Part shown: one piece after another, positions 26,821 through 35,725 of the stretch
Position numbering within the stretch: the first letter of the stretch is position 1
Layout: every line of letters begins with the position of its first letter
NCBI GenBank assembly: GCA_900470155.1
Contig: UBZT01000003.1
Location: forward strand, 372,001-436,000
Origin: Hyphomicrobiales bacterium
GTDB taxonomy: Bacteria > Pseudomonadota > Alphaproteobacteria > Rhizobiales > Rhizobiaceae
Direction of reading: 5' to 3'
DNA: 64,000 bases
Notes under the pieces: model-generated
The model's input: only the letters and a program-made list of their open reading frames with translations
Databases searched by the model: none
What the model was told of the DNA's origin: nothing
Made by a program: the position numbers and the translations under genes

Positions 26821-26841
26821 TGTTGCGGACTGTCCGCAACA
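26821..26841. promoter_or_regulatory. Perfect 21-bp palindrome upstream of wzx
   Basis: TGTTGCGGAC-T-GTCCGCAACA has 10-bp perfect arms around one base, 62-82 bp before the wzx start. Symmetry and position suggest a dimeric regulator site. I did not find the same sequence elsewhere in the window. Confidence 0.6.
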
Positions 26842-26902
26842 GTTGGTGGATACTTGTGCAGTTCGTCGATGATCATAGACATGGAATAAGGCAGGAATGC
26901 TG

Positions 26903-28426
26903 ATGCCAGACTTACTTTCGAAAACTTGCATGTGGCTTGCCCGCCGGAGCGCCACACTGCGCACGGGTTCGATCATGCGGTCCCTGCTCAGCAATGCCAT
27001 GTGGTCCCTTTGGGCAAAGATCGTGGTTCAGTTCACCCAATTGGCAACATTTATCGTTGCCGCCCGAACCTTGGAATCCGATGAATTCGGCCTTTTTGCC
27101 TATGTGGCAGCTATTGTGGCGCTTCTCGTCATCCTCGCTGAAGGAGGATGGAGCGAATTCGTGATGAAGACGCATCATGATGGCGACCGATTGGATCAGA
27201 TTGCAACCGTTGCCATCCTGTCGGGCCTGACGGCGATGTTGACCGGTTTTTGTGTCGCAGCCGTGCTTGGCTTCTATTTTGAACTGCCGCATGTCGGCCT
27301 GCTTGTTGCAATGTTCAGCATCTGGTTGCTTCCGACACCTTTTGGCTCTGTCTGCGAAGGGGTCTTCATCGCGGCCGGGAGACTGCGTGACCTCAGCATG
27401 ATCAGGATCGCAGCAGAGCTCTGCGGCACGGCGATCGCCATCCTGGGTCTGCTGAATGGCATGAACATCTTTGCCCTGGTGGCTGGTCGGCTCGCGAGCC
27501 AGGTGGTGAGCGTCATTGCCTACGCCATTGTACTGCGCTGGCTGCCCAAACTCGGTGTGCGTTCACGGTTCCTGCGCGAACTCTTCGAGTTTTCGCGGCA
27601 CATCATCTCCAATCGCTTGATCGTGTTCCTGCGTTCCTATTCGGGAACCTTGGTGGTCGGCAGTGTCCTTGGCCTGACCGAGGCGGGCTACTACCGCGCT
27701 GCCGAACGGATCGTTTCGGCGTTCTCCGAAGTCGTGGGCGAGCCGGCACGACAGCTGGCCTGGGTTGTCCTGCGCAAGGGGGCGGCCTCGGGGTCAAATC
27801 CACCCGGTGCCTCGCCGGAGATCGGAGCCAAGGCGACCACATTTGTCGTTGTCCTGATGGCCATCTCCGCGCCGATCTATATCGGTCTAGCGCTGATGTC
27901 TGGCATGTTGATCCATCTCGCATTGGGTGATGGCTGGGCGCCGGCAGCCATCTTGGTGAGCCTGCTTTCCGTCAAGCAGATCCTTCTTGTCCCGGGCTAT
28001 GTGACCGAACCGCTTTTGTCGCTCACCGGCACCATCCGCAAGATGCCTGCCGCCATCCTGGTCAACAGCCTGGTTTCGGTTGGCCTCATCATCGCGCTGG
28101 CGCCGTTCGGCATGGTGGCCGCCGCGGCCGGGCAATGTGCAGCCGCCCTCTTTTCCTTTGCTGTCTCGGCCTGGCTCCAAAGCCTCTACGGGGCCGTGAA
28201 CTGGTCGCGGATCCTGCGGGGCTGCGCACATCCCGCAGTTGCCGTCACAGCAATGGCGCTGACGATTTTCCTGCTGGGCGATGTCGCTGGGCAATCCGTA
28301 TTGAATGGGTTCACAACCACCTTCGTGCAGGTCCTTGCAGGCGGCATTGTCTATCTCGGCACACTAGCGGTGCTCCACAAGGTGGCGGGTGGTCTGCTGC
28401 CTGTTGCGGTAAAAGAACACGGATAG
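26903..28426 (+). CDS. Wzx-type polysaccharide flippase
   Basis: A hydrophobic protein of 507 residues with about twelve to fourteen membrane segments, related to the oligosaccharide flippase (Wzx/MOP) family. The N-terminal region LLSNAMWSLWAKIVVQFTQL followed by ARTLESDEFGLFAY is typical. It would move the lipid-linked EPS repeat from the cytoplasmic to the periplasmic face for polymerisation by the Wzy protein encoded further along. Two ATG codons are close together; the one at 26903 has better spacing to AAGGCAGG. The methyltransferase gene follows after 4 bp, so both are co-transcribed. Confidence 0.9.
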   Translation: MPDLLSKTCMWLARRSATLRTGSIMRSLLSNAMWSLWAKIVVQFTQLATFIVAARTLESDEFGLFAYVAAIVALLVILAEGGWSEFVMKTHHDGDRLDQIATVAILSGLTAMLTGFCVAAVLGFYFELPHVGLLVAMFSIWLLPTPFGSVCEGVFIAAGRLRDLSMIRIAAELCGTAIAILGLLNGMNIFALVAGRLASQVVSVIAYAIVLRWLPKLGVRSRFLRELFEFSRHIISNRLIVFLRSYSGTLVVGSVLGLTEAGYYRAAERIVSAFSEVVGEPARQLAWVVLRKGAASGSNPPGASPEIGAKATTFVVVLMAISAPIYIGLALMSGMLIHLALGDGWAPAAILVSLLSVKQILLVPGYVTEPLLSLTGTIRKMPAAILVNSLVSVGLIIALAPFGMVAAAAGQCAAALFSFAVSAWLQSLYGAVNWSRILRGCAHPAVAVTAMALTIFLLGDVAGQSVLNGFTTTFVQVLAGGIVYLGTLAVLHKVAGGLLPVAVKEHG

Positions 28427-28430
28427 AACC

Positions 28431-29297
28431 ATGAGCGTTATCAGAACACAGGGCGAAGAAACCGCTGGCGGTATGGTCAGGATGAGGAGATCGGTCCAGG
28501 CTTTGCTGCGCACGATGGGGTCGGGAGTTGGCCAATCGCTAGTGCCCCTGCGCGCCATTGGCGGACGGCTGCGTTACCTGTCACCGCTCCCGCGTCGTTT
28601 CACCGGAGCCTACAGCTCTTTCCACGAGGCGATTACCGCAGCGGCCAAGGCGGGTCCTTTGGCGGGCTACAATCATGACGAAATCGCCCATGTCGCCTTT
28701 GAACAGATGTGCAAGGTCGCGCCGTGGGACTACCCGGTTCTGTTTTGGTTGAGCAGGCTGAATGGCCAGATCGACGGGCTGCTTGATGCCGGCGGACATA
28801 TGGGCACGAAATATCGCGCGTTTCGCAATCTCCTTGATCTGCCGGACGAATTTCGATGGGTGGTCTACGAGCTGCCAGCTATCGCCGAGGCGGGGCGGCG
28901 ACGGGCGGAAAAAGACGGTCTCAATCAGTTGCACTTTGTCGATCGCCTGGACAATGCGCCGGGCATGTCGGTTTTTCTCGGTTCCGGTCTGATGCAGTAT
29001 CTGGATGTCCCCTTGTCCTCTGTTCTCAGCAGCCTGCCGCACCTGCCGCAGCACCTGCTGTTGAACAAGGTTGCCTTTCGCAAGGGCGGACCGGTCGTGA
29101 CGCTTGAGCGGATCGGCAAGGCCTATGTGCCGTATCAGATGCGGGATGAAGGTGAATTCGTGCATGATCTCGAGCAGCTTGGCTATCGTCAAGTCGATCG
29201 CTGGTCCATTGCTGACCTGTCCCATGTGATCGAGACCCATCCCGAATTGGGAGCCAGCGACAATGCCGGCTTCTATTTTCGCCGCCTGCCAACCTAG
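28431..29297 (+). CDS. TIGR04325-family putative methyltransferase
   Basis: This 288-residue protein matches the TIGR04325 family found in polysaccharide clusters. Class I SAM-binding features are visible: GLLDAGGHMGTKYRAF as motif I and VVYELPAIAEAGR as the acidic second motif. Family members are thought to methylate sugars of surface polysaccharides, though the acceptor is rarely known. It follows wzx directly and converges with the GT4 gene 150 bp away. The ribosome binding site before 28431 is weak, and Met codons at 28473 or 28482 could be the true start. Confidence 0.78.
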   Translation: MSVIRTQGEETAGGMVRMRRSVQALLRTMGSGVGQSLVPLRAIGGRLRYLSPLPRRFTGAYSSFHEAITAAAKAGPLAGYNHDEIAHVAFEQMCKVAPWDYPVLFWLSRLNGQIDGLLDAGGHMGTKYRAFRNLLDLPDEFRWVVYELPAIAEAGRRRAEKDGLNQLHFVDRLDNAPGMSVFLGSGLMQYLDVPLSSVLSSLPHLPQHLLLNKVAFRKGGPVVTLERIGKAYVPYQMRDEGEFVHDLEQLGYRQVDRWSIADLSHVIETHPELGASDNAGFYFRRLPT

Positions 29298-29446
29298 AAC
29301 CTTCATATCCTGTTGGACCAGTTCTGTCGGTGGAAACGGGCTGCCTCATCGGCCGGCCAGCATGGCCGCATGCTGCGGGTAGGGCACGCGACGACCGGTC
29401 GACCATGCGACCCGCAGGCTGGGCCTGACCTGTTGAGTGAATTTGA

Positions 29447-30742
29447 CTAAGGTCTTTGTCCGACGAAGTGGTTGACGCCGGCGGCCGGTGGGACCGGATA
29501 CGCACCTTCTGCCATTTCGGACCGCGCCATCACCGTCCCATACAAATCGAGCAGGGATTCGATCCAGGACGCGTGGGTTGAGGCTAATGCTGGTGCGTGG
29601 TCGCGACAATGTGCGGCAAATGTGCGGATGAGGTCGTCATCGGAAGCCATCTCGCGCATGCGCGCAGCCAGCGCATCCGTATTTCCATGTGCGAAGGCGA
29701 GGCCGCAGCCAAGCTCTGCAAGCTCGGTGCTCAGCAGGGCCGAATCCGGCATGATGACCGGGATCCCACTCGATACGGCCTCCAAAGCGGCAAGGCTGAA
29801 GGGCTCCGGGACGCGCGATGAAATCACCAAGGCGCGTGCATTCTGCATGAGGACACGCAAACCCTCGCGGGATTGCCAGCCGTGGATCAATACCTCGGGA
29901 TAATCGCGCTCCAGCACGGCCCGCCCGGGACCTTCGCCGATCACCTCAAGCGTGACATTCGCCAAGCGCGCCGCGCGCGCCGCCTCTTCAAAGCCCTTCT
30001 CCGGCTCAAGTCGTCCGATGAAAAAGAACCTGTCGTGCTCGTTGGGATTGTTGGGGGTGGCGAAAAACGGCTCCACCGGATTTCGAATCGTGGTGATCTG
30101 ATCGATGTTCATGCCGGAATATTCGAAACGCGACCGCATGCGCTCGTGCACCACCACGATATGTGCCGGCATATCCTGGATGGAATAGAAGTGTTCCCTC
30201 AACATGTGCCGCGCCGTACGCCACAGCTTTTGTTGGTATCCACGTTTGTCGCATTGGCTCGTCACGCATTGCGCAGACATTGGACGTAGCTGGCAGATGT
30301 GATCGGTCTGGTAGTTGGTAAATCCGCCATTGGGGCAGGCGAGGAAATAGTCATGGGCGTGGAGCACTGTCCTTTGCCGAACATTCGCCAAGGCCCTGAA
30401 AATGGAGGGTGAAAGGATCTTCGACCAGCCATGCACGTGATAGATCGTGGAGGGCGTATCCTGGTCTCGAATAAGGTCGTGCAGCGCTGTGTACGCCTTT
30501 GCGTTATACAGTCCGCTCGCAAACGCGGAGAGCTTTCCCTGTAGGACCAGCGGCTTTCCGGCAAGTCCGATCGTGTCTGGTACCGGTTTGTCGCCATCCG
30601 GCTGGTCGCCACAAAAATAGGTGACGTCCAGACCTCGCTGCTGGAACATTTTTGCCGATAGAATGGCAAGGTTGGATGCGCCTCCGACCATCGCCGATCG
30701 GTCGTTGATGATGACGACACGGTCGGGTTGTCGCTGTGCCAT
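29447..30742 (-). CDS. GT4-family glycosyltransferase
   Basis: A 431-residue GT-B enzyme. The C-terminal nucleotide-sugar domain shows FFIGRLEPEKGFEEA and the EX7E motif in EPFSLAALE. The N-terminal acceptor domain includes NDRSAMVGGASN and HAHDYFLACPNGG. It would add one sugar to the growing lipid-linked EPS repeat at the inner membrane. It is the last gene of a four-gene minus-strand operon (export protein, co-polymerase, GT2, GT4), with a 2-bp gap to GT2. Donor and linkage cannot be read from the sequence. Confidence 0.9.
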   Translation of the reverse strand: MAQRQPDRVVIINDRSAMVGGASNLAILSAKMFQQRGLDVTYFCGDQPDGDKPVPDTIGLAGKPLVLQGKLSAFASGLYNAKAYTALHDLIRDQDTPSTIYHVHGWSKILSPSIFRALANVRQRTVLHAHDYFLACPNGGFTNYQTDHICQLRPMSAQCVTSQCDKRGYQQKLWRTARHMLREHFYSIQDMPAHIVVVHERMRSRFEYSGMNIDQITTIRNPVEPFFATPNNPNEHDRFFFIGRLEPEKGFEEAARAARLANVTLEVIGEGPGRAVLERDYPEVLIHGWQSREGLRVLMQNARALVISSRVPEPFSLAALEAVSSGIPVIMPDSALLSTELAELGCGLAFAHGNTDALAARMREMASDDDLIRTFAAHCRDHAPALASTHASWIESLLDLYGTVMARSEMAEGAYPVPPAAGVNHFVGQRP

Positions 30743-30744
30743 GA

Positions 30745-31686
30745 CTAATCCATCTTCTCGATGTTTTGAGGCGCAAGCTGCCCGGTGACAAGATGGCGCA
30801 ACGCCAGCAGATTTCCATTCAGCCGTCCCTTGCGGTCAATCCATGGCTCTGGTCTCCAGACTTTAAGCAGGTTGGCGAGCAGATTGCGTCCCATCTGGTG
30901 GGCGGCATGGCGCAAACTCATCGTCTCCTTGCGCATCAAGTAGATGGGGTTGGCAATCTGGGAATAGCCGAACCGAAGGCTGGATGTCCGCCCGACCTTG
31001 GTGCCCAGATGCACGCCGATCAATCGTGGCGAACTGACCACGCGCCCATAGCGCGCAGCAATTCGGCTGAAATCGACGTCTTCCAGCCAGCCATAAAGCG
31101 GCAGGTTCTCATCGAAGCGCAGACCGCCGATATGCACTGCCGACATGCGGACCGCCAGGTTGCAGCCATAGCCGCTATAGGCCGTGCAGGCTGGTGTCCC
31201 GTCCTTCGGCTCCGGGGTTTTGCGCAGCAATTCCAGACCTTTCGTCACGGATATGCCGGGCCCCGTAATGCCATCGGCAATCACTGTGCCTGTCGCAATG
31301 TCGACGTCGGGGTTTTTCAGGAAGAGCTGTTCCATTTCAGCGAGATAACTTGGTGCCAGCAGGAAGTCATCGTCGAGAAAGAGAACGACGTCAGCATCGG
31401 GCACCGCGTCGAGGATGGCATTGCGCTGTCTGCAGCTGCCGCGTTCAGACACCAGAATCCGGACGGGACAGGGGAGGCGCGAAAGGGCTTTCGCATCGAC
31501 ATCCTCTGGCGTCGGAACGCAGATCACGATTTCGTCCGGCTGTCTTGTCTGGCGGGCGATGTGAGGGATGACCGCCGCAATGATGTCTCGGCGACCGGCG
31601 CTCGGAATGCCGACTACGATCGCCATTCCGGATACCGGCATGGCGGTGTTGTTCCGGGCCAGGGCTTGTGCTGTTTCAACGGTCAT
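30745..31686 (-). CDS. GT2-family glycosyltransferase
   Basis: The 313-residue protein is a GT-A fold enzyme with the metal-binding motif LFLDDDFLL near residue 110 and a later acidic motif GWLEDVDF. It begins VVGIPSAGRRDI, the usual start of a GT2 domain. It overlaps the stop of the upstream co-polymerase gene by an ATGA, indicating translational coupling. It probably adds one sugar of the EPS repeat. The predicted protein has no clear transmembrane segment, unlike processive GT2 synthases. Confidence 0.9.
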   Translation of the reverse strand: MTVETAQALARNNTAMPVSGMAIVVGIPSAGRRDIIAAVIPHIARQTRQPDEIVICVPTPEDVDAKALSRLPCPVRILVSERGSCRQRNAILDAVPDADVVLFLDDDFLLAPSYLAEMEQLFLKNPDVDIATGTVIADGITGPGISVTKGLELLRKTPEPKDGTPACTAYSGYGCNLAVRMSAVHIGGLRFDENLPLYGWLEDVDFSRIAARYGRVVSSPRLIGVHLGTKVGRTSSLRFGYSQIANPIYLMRKETMSLRHAAHQMGRNLLANLLKVWRPEPWIDRKGRLNGNLLALRHLVTGQLAPQNIEKMD

Positions 31687-34001
31687 CGGGACAGGCCTCC
31701 CAGAAGCGCAACATTGCGTTTCGGCTTTGTCTCGCTTCGGTTCGAGATCACGCCAAGCAGGGCAATGCGCGAGCGGCCAAAGGCCTTCAGTGCATCCGAG
31801 AGACGTTCGATCGTTAATTTCTTGGTGTTGCCGATGACGAGGATGATACCATCCACATAGGAGCAGATCGCGCGCGCGTCGGCGGAATCTTCGAAGGCTG
31901 ACATATCGACGATGATCACCTTGTACTGCCGCCGAAGTTTCGCCAACGCCTCTTTCAGAGCGGAGAGATGCCCGTATCGGTATGGGGTTGCGGCCGACCG
32001 CCTGGTCTGTTCAACAGTCAGAAGCGGCACGGGAACGGCCATCTCGGCGGACGTGTCATCCGGGTCGTGTTCAAGAAAGGTACGCTCGCTATAGCGGGCG
32101 CTGCGCAGCAGGCGCGAGCCCCCAAGTCCATCGGCAGGATCACCCAGTGCGGCGGGATGGATCGGCTTGAGGGCGAATTCGGGGGCCGCATTGACTGCAA
32201 GCCGGGTCAGGCGCGCTGCGACGAAATCCGCATCAACCAGCAGCACAGACTGTCCTTCGTTTTGATAAAGTTGTGCCAGGTTGGTCGCAATGGTCGTCTT
32301 GCCTTCGCCCGAGCCGACGGAGGTAATGCCGATCACCACCGATCCGTTTGCGGGAACGATTGAATCGAGCGAATTCTTCACGCTGCGCAAAGCCTCGGAG
32401 AAGGGCGAATACGGCATGTCCAGGATCGATCTCAAAGGCAAGACAGACGCCGGAAGACCGCTCGCCTGGTGGCTGCCGGAAAGCTGCGGCTTGTACACTG
32501 GCACATGTCCAAGAGAGGCAATGCCAAGTTCACGCTGCAGTCGCTCGCTGGTGCCAGCTCGTCGGTCCAGCCCACTGCGCAAGACCGCAGCCATCAAGCC
32601 GAATGACAGCCCCAGCATGAGGGAGAACGGCAGGATCACCGATGGCTTCGGCCAGTCTCGACCGAAAGGCTCTGTGGCTGCAGCGACAATACGGGCTTTG
32701 CCAAGCGGAAATGACTGGGTCTGGAAAGCGCCGACGAACTGCTGCAGGATGCTCTCGTAGAGGCGCCTGTAGGTATTGGCCCGGCTTTCGATTTCAGCCA
32801 GTTCAACACGGGCTATGTTTTTGTCAGCCCCTTGGCTGTTGGCAGCTGAGAATTGCTGTTCGGCCAGAGTTTCTCGTGTCCGCGCGATTTCCAGATTAGA
32901 GCGATAGAGGCCCTCGACCTGGCGAAGCTCGGCGCCGATCGCGGCCTGGATGCGCGCCATGTCCGCTTCAGCGGCGGTAATGGCGGGATTGCCGGTGCTG
33001 TAACGATCCTTGAGGCTTTCAAGACGGGTCTGCGCAAGCCGCATGTCGTCACGGAGCTTCTGGATCTGCGGATTGTTGGCGATCTCGGGCAGGTTGGCGT
33101 CAGTGGAATTGTTCTCGATCAGCTTGCTCAACGTTGTCAGCTTTGCCGATGCATCGGCCGTGGCTGCTCTCGCAGCGAGCATCTGGCTGCTGACTTCCGC
33201 CAACTGTTGCTGATCGAGCGACGTCGCGTTTGCCATGGCCGTGATGTCGTGCTCGTTGCGATACTCTTCGGCGGCAAGCGCTGCCTCGCGCGCCTTGCGA
33301 CCGACATCGATCAACCGTCCCTCAAGCCACTGCGCGCCCTGTTTGGCGGCGGCGGCGCGATCATTCATGCCGTTGCGAATATAGGCCCCGGCCAGGGCAT
33401 TGGCGGTCCTTGCCGCTTTATCCGGATCTCCGGAACGGTAGCCGATTTCCAGTACGTAAGATTGGCCGACGCGACGGACGGAGACCCGTGACAGAAACCC
33501 GTCCATGGTTCGTCTCATCCGCTCCTCGTCGGTTGGCGGCCCTTGCGTCTCATCTTCAGAGCCGGCCACCGTTTCGATTGCCGATACGACGAGCCCGCGC
33601 AGGGATGACTGCCAGGACCGGTTGTTGACGATTTCCGGATCCGTCATCAGACCAAGCTTTCGGATGACATCTTCGGCGATCGCTTCCGATTTGACGATTT
33701 CGACCTGGCTGGCAATTTCTGCCGCCTCGATGATCACCGTGCCGGTCGTGGCATCCTGGGAAACGATACGGCCCTGCTCGGGGTCGATAACGAGACGCGC
33801 CGTTGCTTCAAAGCTGGACGGCGTATTGACCGTGTAAAGAATGCCCAGAGCGAGGCCGCCGACTGTCGACAGTGCAATGACAGGGGTATTTTTCTTCAGG
33901 AAGTTGAAAATATCCCGGAAAGACAGATAGTCTTTCCGACTGTCTTCCCGCCTCTCGATCGGTGGGTAGGTCTCGATCGTTCCAAACTCATGGAGCCCCA
34001 T
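31683..34001 (-). CDS. Wzc/ExoP-like polysaccharide co-polymerase with ATPase domain
   Basis: The 772-residue inner-membrane protein has a Wzz domain with a first membrane helix near 38-58, a long periplasmic coiled-coil part (about 200-400), a second membrane helix near 450, and a cytoplasmic P-loop domain. Walker A is GSGEGKTT near residue 560, followed by VLLVDADF (Walker A') and VIIVDMSAF (Walker B). Such proteins set chain length and link polymerisation to export. The C-terminus (NVALLGGLSR) lacks the Tyr cluster of classical Wzc, so autophosphorylation may work differently. GGGAG precedes the start; it follows the export gene by 39 bp. Confidence 0.9.
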   Translation of the reverse strand: MGLHEFGTIETYPPIERREDSRKDYLSFRDIFNFLKKNTPVIALSTVGGLALGILYTVNTPSSFEATARLVIDPEQGRIVSQDATTGTVIIEAAEIASQVEIVKSEAIAEDVIRKLGLMTDPEIVNNRSWQSSLRGLVVSAIETVAGSEDETQGPPTDEERMRRTMDGFLSRVSVRRVGQSYVLEIGYRSGDPDKAARTANALAGAYIRNGMNDRAAAAKQGAQWLEGRLIDVGRKAREAALAAEEYRNEHDITAMANATSLDQQQLAEVSSQMLAARAATADASAKLTTLSKLIENNSTDANLPEIANNPQIQKLRDDMRLAQTRLESLKDRYSTGNPAITAAEADMARIQAAIGAELRQVEGLYRSNLEIARTRETLAEQQFSAANSQGADKNIARVELAEIESRANTYRRLYESILQQFVGAFQTQSFPLGKARIVAAATEPFGRDWPKPSVILPFSLMLGLSFGLMAAVLRSGLDRRAGTSERLQRELGIASLGHVPVYKPQLSGSHQASGLPASVLPLRSILDMPYSPFSEALRSVKNSLDSIVPANGSVVIGITSVGSGEGKTTIATNLAQLYQNEGQSVLLVDADFVAARLTRLAVNAAPEFALKPIHPAALGDPADGLGGSRLLRSARYSERTFLEHDPDDTSAEMAVPVPLLTVEQTRRSAATPYRYGHLSALKEALAKLRRQYKVIIVDMSAFEDSADARAICSYVDGIILVIGNTKKLTIERLSDALKAFGRSRIALLGVISNRSETKPKRNVALLGGLSR

Positions 34002-34040
34002 GGGTTTCTCCCTGTTTTCCGTCGGTTGTTACGTTCATGG

Positions 34041-35381
34041 CTATTGTGATGGACCCGCTACAGGAGCCGTTTGCAGAGCCACCGTCATACTTGACGAGAT
34101 GTCATAGCGGACATCCAGCACGTCGCCTGGCGCGAGGCCGGCTGTTTGCGGCAGCTTGACCGCCACGCCCGAGCCATTGATGCGGGTGACCCAGTATTCG
34201 AGCGGCTGAAGATCTCCGGCCGACATTGCTGCGTCGCGCGACACCGAAGCGCCGGTTGCCTGTAAAAGGTCGATCACGGTGCTGCGTTTCAGCTTGGTAT
34301 CTTCAAGTTCGGCGAGCACCTCCTGGAGGTCGCGACCGGCTTCGGTGCGCCGCTGTCCCTTCAGGGTGATCGCATCCCGCTGCGTTTCGCTCAGCTTCTG
34401 TTTCGCGCGCATCGCGGCGATCACGAGGTCAAGCTTGTTGCTGCTCAGGTCGGCGACGACCCGTTCGAGGGCGGTTTCCCGCGATTTGGCCAATGTTCCG
34501 GAATCGACAAGCGAAGCGATGCTTTTGAGTTCGTCCTGGGCGATCTTGATCTGCCGATCCTGAACCGCCGTCTTTTCGTCGAGGACGCTGATTTCATTCT
34601 GCAGCAGAACCTGAAGCTCGCTCAGAGATGCGAGCTGGCGCTTCAACGCTTCCGCCCGAGCGACAAACAAGGCGCCTTCGCTGTCCATGACAAGTTTGCC
34701 GGCGCTGCCTTCGCGCGCGGTGACAAGCTCAGCGGGAAACTCGACCTTCAGGCTATCCTTGAGTTCGGCTTCCAGGCGGGCGCGTTTTGCCATCAACTGC
34801 TTAAGCGCGAGATCGTATCGGTTCAGCTCGCCGGCATACTTGACCTGTTCCAGATCCCAGGCACCATTCGGATTTGCCCGGCGCTCGCGTCCGCCTGCCA
34901 TCGCAACGGCCTGGATGATCGTCAGGCCCGGTCGGTATTCCAGCTCTCCCGGCTTGGCGACAACGCCGGATACGTAAAACATCGGGTATCGAACGACTTC
35001 AACGGTTGAGACCGGCGGAGCGGAAAGCCCGGTCTTGTTTTTCAGAAGCTCACCGATCCTGAGCGCCACGGTGCTTGGCGTTTCATCGCCGACAGGAAAT
35101 TCGCCCAGCAGGGGGACGGCAATGGTGCCCGCGGGCGACACGGCATATTCGCCGTTCAGTGCGGTCCACTCCTTGTATTCGCCTGTGGAGGCAACCCATT
35201 CGACAATCGTCACCTTGATCCGCGTCTGAGGCCTTAGCCGCTCTTCCGCGCGGGCCATGTCGGCAACCACAGGGAGGAACAGGACCGTTGCAAGCGCATA
35301 GCGCAATAGGGACCAACGATATCGACGTGCCAACTGCAGGGATGTTTTGACAAGATGTGGCCCTGGATTCCGATATGGCAT
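34041..35381 (-). CDS. ExoF/Wza-like polysaccharide export protein
   Basis: This 446-residue protein has a long basic signal sequence (hydrophobic core near 28-42, cleavage after ADMARA). A polysaccharide export domain follows (VSPAGTIAVPLLGEFPVG), then an SLBB-like domain (YVSGVVAKPGELEYRPG) and a long helical coiled-coil region (about 190-340). This arrangement is that of rhizobial ExoF rather than enterobacterial Wza, and there is no lipobox Cys. It would form or support the periplasmic/outer membrane export channel with the Wzc-like protein. It is the first gene of the minus-strand export/glycosyltransferase operon. Confidence 0.87.
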   Translation of the reverse strand: MPYRNPGPHLVKTSLQLARRYRWSLLRYALATVLFLPVVADMARAEERLRPQTRIKVTIVEWVASTGEYKEWTALNGEYAVSPAGTIAVPLLGEFPVGDETPSTVALRIGELLKNKTGLSAPPVSTVEVVRYPMFYVSGVVAKPGELEYRPGLTIIQAVAMAGGRERRANPNGAWDLEQVKYAGELNRYDLALKQLMAKRARLEAELKDSLKVEFPAELVTAREGSAGKLVMDSEGALFVARAEALKRQLASLSELQVLLQNEISVLDEKTAVQDRQIKIAQDELKSIASLVDSGTLAKSRETALERVVADLSSNKLDLVIAAMRAKQKLSETQRDAITLKGQRRTEAGRDLQEVLAELEDTKLKRSTVIDLLQATGASVSRDAAMSAGDLQPLEYWVTRINGSGVAVKLPQTAGLAPGDVLDVRYDISSSMTVALQTAPVAGPSQ

Positions 35382-35725
35382 GGCGCAGCCTCATGATGGG
35401 TGTGGCCGCAGCACGCCAGGTCCTGATGTGGCTGACAGATATCGCGGCATCGTATGGCTTCATCATCGCGTCGATGCGCGCGGAGTAAATTCTCACGCCG
35501 TCGGTTCGCGACTAGTCCCTTTTGGTAAGGGGGACTAAGCCTCCACCCCGATTGGATGAGATGGGTGGCCATCGAGGGGGATGTGGGTGCCTCGTTTGGC
35601 TAGGAAATGCGGTCTTTCGCCTGCGGAGCCGCCCCTTTGATCATGTTGGCAGACCTAAGTGAGTTCTGGGCGTGCAGCAGGGCGAGCGCGTAGCGTCTCG
35701 CCAAAGTCGAAGAAGGGGAGCACCT
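35382..35725. promoter_or_regulatory. Divergent region, export operon / GT4 gene
   Basis: This 344-bp region lies between the minus-strand export operon and the plus-strand GT4 gene and must carry both promoters. An inverted repeat TAGTCCC-N11-GGGACTA spans 35513-35537. A TTTGGCTAGG element near 35597 resembles part of the motif seen at 42714-42734. No gene is supported. Confidence 0.5.

Larger units (their letters stand above)
26588..26902. promoter_or_regulatory. Gap between exoY and wzx
   Basis: This 315-bp gap contains a possible 30-codon minus-strand gene (26594-26686) and the 21-bp palindrome at 26821-26841. The wzx promoter is likely to lie around the palindrome. Nothing else is recognised. 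Confidence 0.5.
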
